Shown: positions 22,064 through 33,225, counted from the stretch's first letter. The stretch is DNA of 64,000 bases from Juglans regia (GCF_001411555.2 NC_049905.1:806001-870000); one strand, 5' to 3'. Numbers and translations are program-made. Notes: generated by a model from the letters alone, not told the origin.

Positions 22064-25000
22064 TTAAAAGCTTTGAGGTTGCATGGGGCTCTCACCTGAC
22101 CACCTTTCTTCATAATCTTGTTGAATGTATCCGCCATCAATAGTTATGTTGGAGACGCGAGCCACCTTGAGCCATTCTTCTCCTTTTTTATCTTTCAACT
22201 CTTCCTTCAACACACGATCACAGTTCCTTATCTCTAAAAAACGAAGGCAGGCAGGAAAGCCCTCTTCTGGCATGTACCTGAGCTTTCGACAGTCGATGAT
22301 GTCCAATTGTACAAGAGAGGTGAGGTGTTGAAACCCCTCCTTGTCCAATGATTTCAAATTTCCAATTGATTTGATACAAAGATAGGTTAGAGTGGTGGGC
22401 AGCAACAACTCCCCAGGAAATGACTCCACATGATCTTCTAATTCGTAGTCGCCGATTTTCAACCATTCAATGCGGGAGAGTGTTTCCATCCACGGGTTTG
22501 CAATGAGTTTCTTAAATGTCAAGATCTTAATTTTCTTCATATTGGAAGGCAATCCCTCTTCTGGAAACGACTCAACTTCTGGACAATTTACTAACTTCAA
22601 ATAACGAAGAGACGGAAGCAATAGGTGCATTTTATCCGGCATTAACCTCAAGATCTCACAATTTTTGAGAGAAAACAGTGCAAGGTTAGGGGCACGCAAT
22701 CCTCCTTTGGGAAAAGATACAAAATTAGGACATCTCCATATTCCTATTTTTGATATCACTAAATCACCTCCATGTTGTTCTAGAGATTGCAAATTCCTGC
22801 ACCCCTCGATTTGAAAACTCTTCAGATTTGGGAATAGGTCTAATGGAAAGGACGTCAGAGAATCACAACAATCCTTCAAGAACAATACTTCAAGGGAAGA
22901 AAATTGTTGGTGCATGGGAAGCTCACACTTCTTACAATCATCAATCAGAAGTATTTTCAATTTTGAGAGTAAACCATCATGTTCATCTTGTTTTGCAAGT
23001 GCAACAAATTCCAAATTATCACACCTAATTATTTTCATACTGGTAAGTACTGGGAAAGAGTCTATGGAGAGCGACTCGAGATGTTCACAATCACTAATCA
23101 CAAGTTTATCTAACGAAGGAAGATAAACAGGCAACCTTCCTCTCAGCTTGGGGCATTTCTGAATATACAACCCTTTTAATTGAGAAAAAGTTTCAACTTC
23201 ATTTTCTTCACCCAAATGAACCCAGTTTTCCCAATTCGAAATATTCGCCAAAATCAGAATTTTCAATCTTCCAAATGGCCTCATTGAAGAATTACTAATA
23301 TTTCCAGAAAACTCTGGACCCATAGTAACAACTCCATCCAATCCACCAATCAAGAGTTGATTAAGAAGAGATAGCTGCCCAAGGGGTGGCAAGGCACTAC
23401 AATAATTGCAATCAATTAAAGCCAACTTAGACAATGAAGTAAGCCCTCCTATCCAATTAGGAAAACTTCTACCGCAGTAGTTCCTGAAGGAGAGACTTTT
23501 CAAGTTTTGATGCGGCTGTAGATTTTGAAGTACACCGCTTTGACTTTCCGAAATACCAATTGGAGCATTCCATTTTAACTCCAACTCCTCTAGGTAAGCC
23601 TTACCCTTCAAGATTTCCAAGGCATATTTGGTTGATCTAATATTTTGGAGATTTTCAATTAAAAGCTTTCCCCGAAGATTTAGTTTTCCCAATTCTACAA
23701 TGCTAGACCCACTGTCATGTTTACTGACAACAAATTTTGACAACGTCTGGAGATAATTTAATTTACCCATTTTTATCGGCATCTCCTTAATTTTGCTGGT
23801 TTGATCAATTTGAAGATGACGTAAATTAATGAGTTTCCACATATCTCTTGGCAATCTATCCAAATTCCAACACCCTGCTAACTTCAACGTTTGCAAATTG
23901 CACAAATTACATATGGAATTGGGCAACCTGTTAAATGTTGCCCCAGAAACATCCAAATAACGTAGATATTTCATCTTGCAAATTGAATCAGGCAACTTAG
24001 TAATCTCTTGGCCAATTAGGGAGAGAACTCTTAAGCACAATATTGTCCTTGGCATTTTGATTTTCCTCACCAATCCCAATGCAAGGAAAGTGCGCAATTG
24101 TTTTGCCTTGAAAAGATCCTCTTCAATCCTAAAGTTATTCAAAATTCCACTGAATAGCAAATAGCGAGTCCTCTTCCCAATTTCGTTTGAACTATCACCC
24201 ACCAAGTGCGTAACGCCAAATTGCCCAGTCACGAAATTTGCCAAGTCGTTGACAAGATCATGCATTACAAAACCTGAGTTAGTTACACGACTTGTTTGTT
24301 GAAATATTGATCTTGATACAAGAGCATCAAAGTAACGCTTGCCAACATCTTCCATAGTTTCTATTTTGGATTGTTGCAGGAAGCCTTCCGCCATCCATAA
24401 CAAAACTAATTGATCTTTCTCAAAAATATGATCTTTTGGGAATATCGAACAATAAGCAAAGCATCTTTTTAAATATGAAGGAAGATACTTATAACTTAAC
24501 ATCAAAGCTGGAAGAATGTTTGTCCCCTCCATGGGAAGATCCCATAAATTGCTTTTCAATATATTCGTCCATCTCTCGACATTTGATTCAGACCACAAGA
24601 GATCGCCAATGGCTTTGATTGCTAAAGGTAGACCTTTGCATTTTTTCACAATTTGTGTACCTATTTCTTTTATCTTTGGATCTGCGTTGGAGCTACCATC
24701 ACGAAATGCATGTTTTTCAAAAAGGGACCAGCAATCATTATTTGGTAAATGGTTTAGATAATGAGGTGGAATCGCGTGCATGGCCAATGCAACGCTTTCA
24801 TTCCTTGTGGTGACAAGGATCTTACTTCCTTGAGCCCCATATTGCAAGAGTTGGCCTAGGAACTCATGATGAATGGGTTTCTCACTCCAAACATCATCTA
24901 AAACAAGGAGAAATTTCTTCCCGTTCAAATTCTTCTGTAGTCTCTCTCGAAGATTCTCTGGACCCTTAGTGTCACCTGCTGACGAAGTTGCAGACTGATC

Positions 25001-25735
25001 TATAATTGATTTCATTACATTGAGCACAACAAATTCTTCTGAAACACAAAACCATATTTTAAGGTTGAAATGTTGTTCCACACTACTATCATTGTATACC
25101 AATTGAGCGAGGGTAGTCTTGCCGATTCCCCCCATGCCAACGATGGCAATCACGCACATTTCATTGCCACTCGCATCAGACGAGAGCAATAAGTCAATTA
25201 CTTTTTTCTTTTCCTCATCCCTACCAAAAGTGTCGGACTCTCTGACAAAAGAATCGGACAACCTTTCTGGATATTGTTTTCCTCCAAGTACTCCTACTTG
25301 TAGACCCATAAAATCCTTTTGTTTTGCTAGATGTTCTAGTCTATCAAGTACCTCTTGAATCTTTGGCTCTAGGCGATGGATAAAAGGATTAAGGAAAACA
25401 GAGACGGAGTTTCTAACCTTTCCTGCAGTGGTTTGGAATTCAGCATCCAACTTGCGTCGCAAGGCTTTGGTAGCAATCTCATCCAAGATGTCCTCTGCTT
25501 CATAGAGAGTATCTTTCAGCTCATCAATCCAATCTCTCACAAAAGGCTTCGTAAGTTGCTTTTCCTCTGCATCTTCGAGCACTACATTCACGGACAACAC
25601 CGCTGTCTTCAATTTCCTTAGGAGTCCTTCGGTTAACTTTCTTCCCTGCATAAAGTCAACAACTTCGGGAGATACCATTTTATCGAAGACCACTCCAAGG
25701 ATGGCAGAGAGAAATGCCACTCCCACCTCGGCCAT
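22064..25735 (-). CDS. CNL disease-resistance protein (RPP13-like 1 / R1 type), intact
   Basis: One intronless frame of 1223 residues from ATG 25735. I chose this start because MAEVGVAFLS is the usual N-terminus of the family and is shared with the paralogue; 29 upstream in-frame residues look like leader. The Rx-type coiled coil spans about 1-165, with the EDVID-like YEAEDILDEIA at 78-88. The NB-ARC has P-loop GMGGIGKTT (200-208), kinase-2 FLLVLDDVW (275-283), GSKILVTTR (303-311), GLPL (368-371), RNBS-D CFAYCSIFPKD (425-435) and MHD (491-493). Irregular LRRs run from about 575 to 1190. All switch residues are present, so it should be a functional cytoplasmic/membrane-associated immune receptor that recognises a pathogen effector and triggers defence; its specificity is unknown. 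The broken paralogue lies about 20 kb away on the same strand. Confidence 0.95.
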   Translation of the reverse strand: MAEVGVAFLSAILGVVFDKMVSPEVVDFMQGRKLTEGLLRKLKTAVLSVNVVLEDAEEKQLTKPFVRDWIDELKDTLYEAEDILDEIATKALRRKLDAEFQTTAGKVRNSVSVFLNPFIHRLEPKIQEVLDRLEHLAKQKDFMGLQVGVLGGKQYPERLSDSFVRESDTFGRDEEKKKVIDLLLSSDASGNEMCVIAIVGMGGIGKTTLAQLVYNDSSVEQHFNLKIWFCVSEEFVVLNVMKSIIDQSATSSAGDTKGPENLRERLQKNLNGKKFLLVLDDVWSEKPIHHEFLGQLLQYGAQGSKILVTTRNESVALAMHAIPPHYLNHLPNNDCWSLFEKHAFRDGSSNADPKIKEIGTQIVKKCKGLPLAIKAIGDLLWSESNVERWTNILKSNLWDLPMEGTNILPALMLSYKYLPSYLKRCFAYCSIFPKDHIFEKDQLVLLWMAEGFLQQSKIETMEDVGKRYFDALVSRSIFQQTSRVTNSGFVMHDLVNDLANFVTGQFGVTHLVGDSSNEIGKRTRYLLFSGILNNFRIEEDLFKAKQLRTFLALGLVRKIKMPRTILCLRVLSLIGQEITKLPDSICKMKYLRYLDVSGATFNRLPNSICNLCNLQTLKLAGCWNLDRLPRDMWKLINLRHLQIDQTSKIKEMPIKMGKLNYLQTLSKFVVSKHDSGSSIVELGKLNLRGKLLIENLQNIRSTKYALEILKGKAYLEELELKWNAPIGISESQSGVLQNLQPHQNLKSLSFRNYCGRSFPNWIGGLTSLSKLALIDCNYCSALPPLGQLSLLNQLLIGGLDGVVTMGPEFSGNISNSSMRPFGRLKILILANISNWENWVHLGEENEVETFSQLKGLYIQKCPKLRGRLPVYLPSLDKLVISDCEHLESLSIDSFPVLTSMKIIRCDNLEFVALAKQDEHDGLLSKLKILLIDDCKKCELPMHQQFSSLEVLFLKDCCDSLTSFPLDLFPNLKSFQIEGCRNLQSLEQHGGDLVISKIGIWRCPNFVSFPKGGLRAPNLALFSLKNCEILRLMPDKMHLLLPSLRYLKLVNCPEVESFPEEGLPSNMKKIKILTFKKLIANPWMETLSRIEWLKIGDYELEDHVESFPGELLLPTTLTYLCIKSIGNLKSLDKEGFQHLTSLVQLDIIDCRKLRYMPEEGFPACLRFLEIRNCDRVLKEELKDKKGEEWLKVARVSNITIDGGYIQQDYEERWSGESPMQPQSF

Positions 25736-25831
25736 GTTTTCTTCTTTTGGAATGAAAGAAATCAAGGGAAATAAAGGAATGTTTTTTTTTTTTGCAAACA
25801 GCAAGGTAAGATCAGGTTGCAAGCTATATTG

Positions 25832-25842
25832 CTTTTTATATA
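25832..25842 (-). promoter_or_regulatory. Probable TATA box of the intact NLR gene
   Basis: TATATAAAAAG on the minus strand, about 97 bp upstream of the ATG. The paralogue has TATATAAAA in the equivalent place at 49301-49310. Confidence 0.6.
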
Positions 25843-25899
25843 CGTTGAAGATGAAAAGAGATCATCTTACTAAAATAAAATTAAATGGGAAAAATGGCT

Positions 25900-26207
25900 G
25901 ACGTGGTTTAATTAATTAGGCAATAACCTTATCAAAATTAATTATTTAATAACTCTATCATTCTCTTTTTAAAAAGAGCATTTCTGGGGAACAGCTGGAA
26001 GCCGCACCATCTCCTTGTAAAATATTTTTTTATTTTTTATTTTTACCCCAGCACGTTAAGTGTGCTGGGGCTTCTTCTCACAGTAGTGTGAGCAGAAGAA
26101 TTTTTCTTTTAAAAATATTTGTCCTAATCAGATGGGCTACCACCAAAAGAAAGGGAACTTGGTGGACATTGCCTTTGAAAATGAGAGATGGCAATCCCTC
26201 GTGATCA
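25900..26207. repeat. NLR upstream flank with GC hairpins and repeat block B
   Basis: 25985-26080 holds GCTGGAAGCCGCACCATC (inverse of the hairpin near 1990) and two hairpins, CCCAGCACGTTAAGTGTGCTGGG and TTCTTCTCACAGTAGTGTGAGCAGAAGAA. 26119-26200 is one copy of block B (CTACCACCAAAAGAAAGGG...GGACATTGCCTTTGAAAATG), which recurs many times in the window. Confidence 0.55.
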
Positions 26208-26285
26208 GATGCCATTTTGTCAAATAACAACGCTCCAATTTAATTAAGGGAGGCAAAGAGTAATACAACTCCAACCCTCAGCCAT
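26208..26285 (-). pseudogene. NLR gene-start relic, copy 2
   Basis: From the damaged start (ATGGCTGAGGG) to FDKMASD-type codons this resembles the CC-domain N-terminus of the NLR genes on the minus strand, with indels. A 241-bp MITE is inserted beside it. Confidence 0.6.
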
Positions 26286-26294
26286 ATAATGTTT

Positions 26295-26535
26295 GAATAA
26301 TGCTACTCTCACCACTCTCGATTCTACTATATTTTTTTTAATTTTTTAATATATATTTTTTTTACTTAATAATTAAGTAAATATTTTTTAATGATATTAT
26401 AATTTTTTTTATTTTTTTAAAAAATATTTTATAGTGTTAAAAAAATATATATATAAAAATAAAATAAAAAAATACTATATTTTACACTGAACGGAACTGA
26501 GAGCGGAAGAGGGAGCGGGGGCTGTAGCACGATTC
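26295..26535. mobile_element. TGCTA-ended fold-back MITE with 9-bp target duplication
   Basis: 241 bp between direct repeats ATAATGTTT at 26286-26294 and 26536-26544. The ends are inverted (GAATAATGCTAC and GAATCGTGCTACAG). The interior is AT-rich and folds on itself. The related flanks near 3160 and 35320 lack the insert. Confidence 0.82.
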
Positions 26536-26544
26536 ATAATGTTT

Positions 26545-27157
26545 TCTAGGAGCTACAATATTCATAAGGAGACAAGAATTAGGGAAATTGAAATACATGA
26601 TGAGCTGTAGCTGATGGACTGACGCATAAATAATAATAATAATAATTGTTAATTAATAGATAACTCGATCTGTGCGGGAGACAATATTAATACAAAGAAT
26701 AGTCAAGAAAGCTAATTTCGATTCCTTTCGGGGACCCATGATAACGTGAAATAATGTGCATCCAATCAACTTTACACCTCATGACTGCTTTTCTACTTTT
26801 GTTTTCTTCTTCTTTTTCTTTTCTTTTTTACTTTGTCCTTTTATCTGTCAGTTGGCACATGCTCGTCATTTATTGATGGGTTTTTTTTTTTGTCTTTTTA
26901 TCTGTCACTTGGCACATGTTCTGATATATTTTTTTACTTTTATCCTTTTATCTGTCAGTTGACACATGTTCTGGTCATTTATTGATTGCTCGTGAACTTT
27001 GGATTTTGTTTGTGATTGACTCTCTGCATAAGAGAGAGAAAAGGCTTCAAGAGAAAGAAACTGAAAGGTTGAGAAATTATTTCTTCAGATTGATTCTACT
27101 GTAAATAATATATAGATTTCATATGTGTCCGATTATTATTGGACGATATAAAATAGA
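26545..27157. repeat. Duplicated NLR-cluster flank (similar to 3163-3704)
   Basis: It repeats the order seen at 3163-3704: GACAAGAATTAGGGAAATT, GACTGACGCATAAATAATAAT, GAATAGTCAAGAAAGCT, TCATGACTGCTTTTCTACTTTTG, then several CAGTTGGCACATG units. Non-coding. Confidence 0.65.
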
Positions 27158-27254
27158 ACAAGGGTAGTCTTACCAATTCTCAAAGATGGCAATCACACAC
27201 ATTTCATTGCCCCCACCAGAGCAATAAGTCATTTACTTTTTTCTTCTCCTCATG
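27158..27254 (-). pseudogene. NLR NB-ARC relic covering the P-loop
   Basis: It aligns with NLR bases around 25110-25220. AAGGGTAGTCTTACCAATTC corresponds to the GKTTL codons, and GATGGCAATCACACACATTTC and AAGTCATTTACTTTTTTCTTC correspond to the VIAI and KKKVID codons. Part of the glycine loop is deleted and stops are present, so only about 95 bp of a former NLR survives here. Confidence 0.7.
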
Positions 27255-28510
27255 ACTGCTTTTCTACTTTTGTTTCGTTCTTTTTTTTTTTCTTTTTACT
27301 TTGTGCTTTTATCTGTCGGTTGGCACATGTTCTGGTCATTTATTGATGGATTGTTTTTTATCTGTCATTTGGCAAATGCTCTGGTCAAGGCAGGAGAAAG
27401 AGAGATAAAATAAAATAAAAACCACATAGACTTTAGATAGTAGAGCTCTGGTCAACATTATTGCCAATCTCTTTTAAACCGACACCAGTATCTTTTTTTG
27501 CCTGGAAAATATATTTTTCTCCTGCTTTTCTACTTTTCTTTTATTATTATTTTATCTGTCAGTTGGCGCATGCTCAAGACCCGTCAATAATGTCTATGCA
27601 CAGTTGATAATTTAAAAAGAGAGATGGCAAGTATTTACGTAAGACGTTTTCAATTCTACCCTATCTTGATGCAGATTACCCAGCTACATGAATATTCATG
27701 AGCAGACAAGAATTAGGGAAATTGGAATACAAGATGAGCTGTAGGTGATGGACTGACGCATAAATAATAATAATTATAAATTTTTTAATTAATAGATAAC
27801 TACTTATAACTCGATTTGTTACTAACTGAACACACCTCATGACAAATCAAAAACATGGATGACAAATTTCTCTTTCCCGCTTTTTTTATTTATTTTTGTT
27901 TTATTCCTCTTTTGTCCTTTTTATCTGTCAGTTGATCTTTTATTCATTGCTCGTGAAGGATTTTGTTTGTGGATTGACTCTCTGCATATCATAAAAAGGA
28001 GAGATGACTGTTCATGTTAGACGATTTCAATTCTACTCTGTCTTGATGCAGACTCGCCAGCCAGAACTTACTTTTCCGTAAAAGAAAGATGGCAGTCCAT
28101 AAATTATTATTTTCAGAGAAATAATTTATATAAATTTTAAATAAATAAATCTTATATAAATTTTTATAAAAAAAATAGATTGTATCGTAAGAAAATAAAT
28201 TCTATTATATGAAATTATTATATTATAGATTATTATATTATAGAAATAAAAATGAATATGATTATTGAAGGTTATTGAAAATGATGAAAATAAAATAAAT
28301 AAATAATTAAAAAATAAAAAATAAAAAAATTTTATTATTATAAAGAATGTGATAACTAAATCAATGTAAATTTCAAATTTTGAATGATTAGTTAAAAGTA
28401 AAAAAATTACATATTAATCAAAATTTGAATAATAGGATGACCAATTCAATGTTAATGCTCTTATAGTGCAGTTTAAAGAAAAGTAGTAGCACCTCGCAAA
28501 AGCAAATATG
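27255..28510. repeat. Further copies of the NLR-cluster flank and AT-rich filler
   Basis: 27255-27400 repeats the TCATGACTGC and CAGTTGGCACATG units; 27690-27990 repeats GACAAGAATTAGGGAAATT and GACTGACGCATAAATAATAA; 28045-28100 is a short block-B copy. 28105-28200 looks like a small MITE (ATAAATTTTAAATAAATAAA) related to 58390-58555. No gene. Confidence 0.5.
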
Positions 28511-28888
28511 ATCCCGTTTGATTATACAAATAAGATAAGATAAAATGATAAATTTATAAATATTAATGAAATAATTTAATATATTTTATAAGATTTTAGA
28601 AAATAAGAGAAAAAAATTGAATAAAGATATTATAAAATTAAAATATTATTAGAATATAATAATATTTTAATATTATTTTTATTTTGAAATTTGATAAAGT
28701 TGAATTAATTTTTATATTTTGTTTGAAAGTTTATAAGAATTTTAATGATTCGGTAATGAGTAGATAAAAAAATTGAAAATTTGAACTAGAAAAGTGTTTG
28801 TAATATTTGATGATTTTTGGATGTTGATATGAAATGAAATGAGATGAGATGAGACGAAACGAGACTATCTGTAAAACCAAATAGAACC
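28511..28888. mobile_element. GATGAG Harbinger-type MITE
   Basis: It starts ATCCCGTTTG and ends in GAGATGAGATGAGAC...ACCAAATAGAACCTAA, the same family as 45889-46113. The interior shows the family signatures TTATAAAATTAAAATATT and AATGATTCGGTAATGAG. Boundaries are approximate. Confidence 0.6.
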
Positions 28889-29388
28889 TAAATGTTTATT
28901 TAGTGAAAGTTTTGAGAGCTTTTGACAACAAAAATATTAACATCTATATAATATTATATAATATTTCTATATTCCTCAAGAATTAAAGAAACAAATAATC
29001 TAAAGGGTATCTATAGATTTCGAAAAAATCAACCAAATGAAAGGGCAATCGAGCCAAAGTTATTTAAGAGTAAAAAGATAAGTTTTAAGATGGTTGGTGA
29101 CGACCGTATCTGCCGAATTTGCTGCTCAGATGCCATTTTCTTTCTTCAATAATGAGCTCCCCCAACCATCTTCTACTGTTTCTCTTCAAAACCATTAATG
29201 TCAATGAATCATATTCATGGCATATTGTTGAAACTTTTGCACGATGCCGATAAAATAGTTTGATGGCCAAAATCAATCATGGCCCGGTTTAACAAGAATT
29301 TGTTGCAGGTTTTTTTTATTTTTTTAAGATTTTCAATGATACTTGGGCTAACAAATTTTCATCCGTGCAATAAATCAATGGCCTTGCG
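28889..29388. repeat. Dispersed block repeated at 32571-33000
   Basis: CTAAATGTTTATTTAGTGAAAG, TTTAAGATGGTTGGTGA, TGCTGCTCAGATGCCATTTT and GGCATATTGTTGAAACTTTTG follow in the same order in both places, and in part at 53811-53940 and 57385-57455. It is non-coding and always lies next to NLR relics. Confidence 0.65.
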
Positions 29389-29436
29389 AGATGTCTGTCA
29401 TTTTGTCAAATAACGCTAGCTCCAAGGAAGGCAAGA
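29389..29436 (-). pseudogene. NLR gene-start relic, copy 3 (truncated)
   Basis: Only the part around the FDKM codons (ATTTTGTCAAATAACGCTAG) and the next few codons toward the start remain; the start codon is missing. Confidence 0.5.
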
Positions 29437-29609
29437 TATTTCCATCGAAAATGAGAGATGGAAATCCAAGAAAAACATTTTACAGCCATTCACCATGTAA
29501 TGCTTGCGCCCGTTATTATTTTTATTGATCATATTGGCAATATGTTAACCGAGTGTACAAATCTCTTCAAATCCAAGCAAAGCCATCAAGAAGTTTTTGT
29601 AGTCTCCTG

Positions 29610-30340
29610 TAGGGCTGTAATCGAGCCGAGTTTAGCTAGTCTTTGACTTGCAAAGCTCGGCTCGACTCAAAAAATTCAAGCTCGAATTCAAAATTTTTAT
29701 TAAATCTGTGTTCAAACTCGACTAAATAAGTCAAACTTTCAACTCCAGCTTGGCTCGAATTGTTTATTTTTTGAATAAAATTTAATAATTAATAAATTAG
29801 ATAAAAAAATTAATATTGAATTTGTACAACTAGCAAGTACAACTTCTATTAAATTATAAAATTTTATAAATTTATAAATACCTTTTTTTTGATAAGTTTT
29901 ATAAATAATTAATATCAACTAATTGATATTTATCCATAATAACAATAAATTATATGTTTTACATAAATTATTAATACATACACATATTATGATATCATAT
30001 ATCTATTTTATATATAGTTCTTATATACTAGTATATGAAATTATTAAATCTTATCAACTAATTACTTTATAAATTATAAAATATCTATTCAATATATAAG
30101 CATAACTAATTAGATTACATATTACATATTCAATTATAAAAGTGTTATATTTATATTATTAACTAATACATATATATGTACATGAATATATATATATTGG
30201 TGTATGTATCTATTTATCAATATATAAATGATCTTTAATTGAGTCGAGCTAATAAGTCAACTCAAACATAAATGAGCGGGTCTTAAAGAGACTTAGCCCA
30301 ATCGAATTTTATCGAATATTTACTTATACAGACGAGATTT
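29610..30340. mobile_element. hAT-type non-autonomous element, right end missing
   Basis: TAGGGCTGTAATCGAGCCGAG at 29610 is a typical hAT left terminus, followed by repeats of GCTCGGCTCGA and GCTCGA. The interior is AT-rich without a transposase, and GAGTCGAGCTAATAAG near 30241 suggests the inner right side. The terminal inverted partner and an 8-bp duplication are not visible. Confidence 0.55.
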
Positions 30341-31132
30341 TTTTTCGACTTTTCAAAATGTCCAAAAAATCCATATATCATTATAGAGAAGGAAGAAATC
30401 TGAATATGTATAAGCTAATTAAACAATCAAGATCATAAACACTAAAATTATCCAAGTACTCCTATATTATATTATCACGTGCTACCAATTCACTCAACAA
30501 ATTAGTTAATGATCAATAATGAAATAATTTGGTAATCAATCAAATACATAGAGTAAAAAAAGTGTGTTACACTAAATTTGTTTACAAAGGAAAAGCTTTT
30601 GAAAAACTCCTCAAAAGTAAAACCCTACGGGACAATTAAGTCTAGAAAAATCAATTTTATTATTTGAAGTTTAGTTACAAGTAATTCTCAATTACAAAAT
30701 TTCTTGCTAATTGACTCTCTTACATGACCCGACAAATGACCCATTTGTCTTTACCTCAGTAGCAGCCAAAATCTCTGACGATCTTCAAATATTGACTTCT
30801 CTACTGAACCTCTAGCGGCTAAACTCGATCAGTCAATCTCCAACATGGAGTAAGCACGCACTCAATGAGAGAATGAGTAACAAGGAACTAGAAAATTCTC
30901 TTCATTTTCTCACACTCAAGCACTTGGATCACTCTTCCAACTTCTAAGAATAATCATCAAAAAATTAATCTTCCAATCGGAATCCCAATTATAAATATTC
31001 CGATCGGTATTTGATCTGCAGTAAGACTCTGTTGAACGAATGAGTCTGGTAGGAATTTGATTTGCAATAGGACTATGCTGATGGAATGACTCTGCTGATT
31101 TGCAATATTTGGGGCCAAAATCAAAACACAAA
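30341..31132. other. Spacer, nothing recognised
   Basis: AT-rich and without a supported gene. TTTTCGACTTTTCAAAATG followed by TCCA(A/C)AAAATCCATATATC is shared with 34555-34600. Confidence 0.45.
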
Positions 31133-31320
31133 ATTCTCATCTCATCTCATCTCATCATTACACCTTTTTCAAATCCACATACAAAATATAATAAATAATT
31201 CAACTTTTTCAAATCCCAATACACATTTTTTAAATCCCAATACAATAATAATATCAAAACATAATATTTTAAACACTAAAACAAAACACAAAATTCTCAT
31301 CTCACCTCCCAAACCTGCCC
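31133..31320. mobile_element. GATGAG Harbinger-type MITE, short copy
   Basis: CTCATCTCATCTCATCTCAT at the left, AATAAATAATTCAACTTTTT inside, and CATCTCACCTCCCAAACCTG at the right match the inverted form of the 28511 family. Confidence 0.55.
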
Positions 31321-32009
31321 TAAGTCTCCTCCACAGATGTAGTTTCCATTCAAATTCTTGACTTATCTAAAACATTATCTAATAACTTTTAGATACACTA
31401 CAAATGTTTATAGATAAAATCAAGGTGCTTTACATTCATCCAACTTACAAAAAATCAAATAATCTTTATCCATCTAGTCACCTAGTCCTAACCAAAATGT
31501 TGCATTTACAAACACAAAATCTATAAAATAATGAGTTGGACAAAAACAACTCAATAGGATCAAACTTATTTTATGAGACAAATAAAAAAGAATTTACAAT
31601 AGATTGTTTCTTTTAGCAATCTTGTAGGTTAAATTTATAATTATATAGATTGTAGAATGTATTTGGTTTTTGTTTTTAGCAATTCTTTTAACTATACCAA
31701 GATGACTTTAGCATGGTTGGTTTCTAAATTATTTATTAAAATCAGGATTTTGTCAAGTCAGCGTCTAACTTACTGTTCTTTAACATATTTGCGTGGACAA
31801 ATCATACAGGATTCAAAGAAATTTTGTGTACTCGACAAATTCGAGGAAAGCATGCCTTGTTTGCGTGTCTCGTTTTATTCTACTCCCCTCTTTTGTTTTA
31901 TTTTATTTTATTTTAATTTTTACTTTAAATTTCATTGAATATCCTGCTGTCAATGGAGTGAACGTGGCTAATATTTCAAACACCTTCAATTCTACCCTGT
32001 CTTGATGCA
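31321..32009. other. Spacer with cluster-flank pieces
   Basis: 31910-31990 (TTTCATTGAATATCCTGCTGT and GGAGTGAACGTGGCTAATA) recurs near 34650-34690 and 56375-56410. No gene is supported. Confidence 0.4.
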
Positions 32010-32290
32010 GAGTAGCCAGCCAGCCAGAAGTTGCAATTATCCTACTCATAGTTGCTCTTTCAAAATGCCTGTCTTGATCAGATGGCCTACTACCAAAAGA
32101 AAGGGAAACTTCGTAGACATTGCCTTTAGAAAAGAAAGATGGCAATCCATAAATTATTATTTCTATTGCTTATATGGGCAATAGGTTAGCTGAGTGTACA
32201 AATTGTCATGTTTTAGTTGGTTATGATGTAAATTGTAAATTTTAATAGTTTATAGTGCAATTTAAAGAAAAGTAGTAGCACCTCGCAAAT
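32010..32290 (-). repeat. Repeat block B, fullest copy
   Basis: CTTGATGCAGAGTAGCCAGCC, then GAAGTTGCAATTATCCTACT, GATCAGATGGCCTAC, AAGAAAGGGAAACTTCGTAG, GATGGCAATCCATAAATTATT and CACCTCGCAAATGCAAATTAA. On the minus strand part of it stays open and would read KGNVYEVSLSFGSRPSDQD; several other copies keep a similar open frame. No protein family is recognised. Other copies lie near 26119, 33490, 33600, 34800, 35040, 35890, 50437 and 58270-58800. Confidence 0.55.
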
Positions 32291-32570
32291 GCAAATTAAG
32301 ATGTTTTATGATATTTTAGAAAATAAAAAAGAAAAAGTTGAATATAAATATTATAAAATTAAAATATTGTTAGAATATAATTTTTGTTTTGAAATTTAAA
32401 AAATTTGAATTATTTTTTGTATTTTATTTAAAGTTTGAAAAAGTTGTAATGATTCGATAATGATTAGATAAAAAATTTAAAAATTTAAACTTGAAAAGTG
32501 TTTGCATTTGATAGTTTTTAGATGTTGATATGAGATGAGATGAGACCATCTGTAAAACCAAACGAAGCCT
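32291..32570. mobile_element. GATGAG Harbinger-type MITE, left end truncated
   Basis: It ends with ATGAGATGAGATGAGACCAT...CCAAACGAAGCCTAA and shares the interior of 28511-28888; the outer left terminus is not seen. Confidence 0.5.
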
Positions 32571-33113
32571 AAATGTTTATTTAGTGAAAGTTTTGAGAGC
32601 TTTTGGCAACACAAATGTTAACATCTATGGACTGACTATGTGATAACATTATATAATATTTCTATATTCCTCAAGAAACAAATAATCAACAGAGTCCAAT
32701 ATCAACATCAATAGATTTCAAAAAAATCAACCAAATGGAAGGCATTCGAGCCAAAGTTGTTTAAGAGTAAAAAGATGACTAATTTTAAGATGGTTGGTGA
32801 TGACACTATCCGCCGAATTTGCTGCTCAGATGCCATTTTGATCTTCGATAATGAGCTCCCCTAACCATCTTCCATTGTTTCTCTTCAAAACCATTAATGT
32901 CAATGAATCATGGCATATGGTTGAAACTTTTGTACTCATAATGATGCCAACAAAATAGTTTGGTGGCCAAAATCAATCATGGCCAAAATCCCATTAAACT
33001 TCACAGTGAAGATGACCTTTGAATAAATAAATGGATAGATAACACTCTCTTTCAGTATTTATGGAGGGGGAGAAAAATAATCTCTTATTTTTATATCTTT
33101 TGTTATTTTACTT
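32571..33113. repeat. Second copy of the 28889-29388 block
   Basis: Collinear with 28889-29280; it then continues with GTGAAGATGACCTTTGAATAAA, which recurs at 35432 and 57735. Non-coding. Confidence 0.65.
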
Positions 33114-33225
33114 CACTCCCACCTCAGCCATATTTTTTTCTTTAGAATGAAAGAAATCAAAGGAAAAAGAAGGAAAGAAGGTTAATAAAGTATGAAGCAG
33201 AGCAAAACCAGGTTGCAAGCTATCT
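33114..33225 (-). pseudogene. NLR leader and start-codon relic
   Basis: ACTCCCACCTCAGCCAT matches the complement of the MAEVGV codons of the NLR genes; TTTAGAATGAAAGAAATCAA and CCAGGTTGCAAGCTAT match their 5' leader (25740-25830). Here the start codon reads ATGGCTGAGG and the coding part breaks off after about 20 bp. Confidence 0.65.

Noticed and set aside
25701..25822. NLR start 29 codons upstream (ATG at 25822)
   Set aside because: The upstream residues are Phe/Lys-rich leader-like sequence; MAEVG at 25735 is the family start and is conserved in the paralogue and in the relics.
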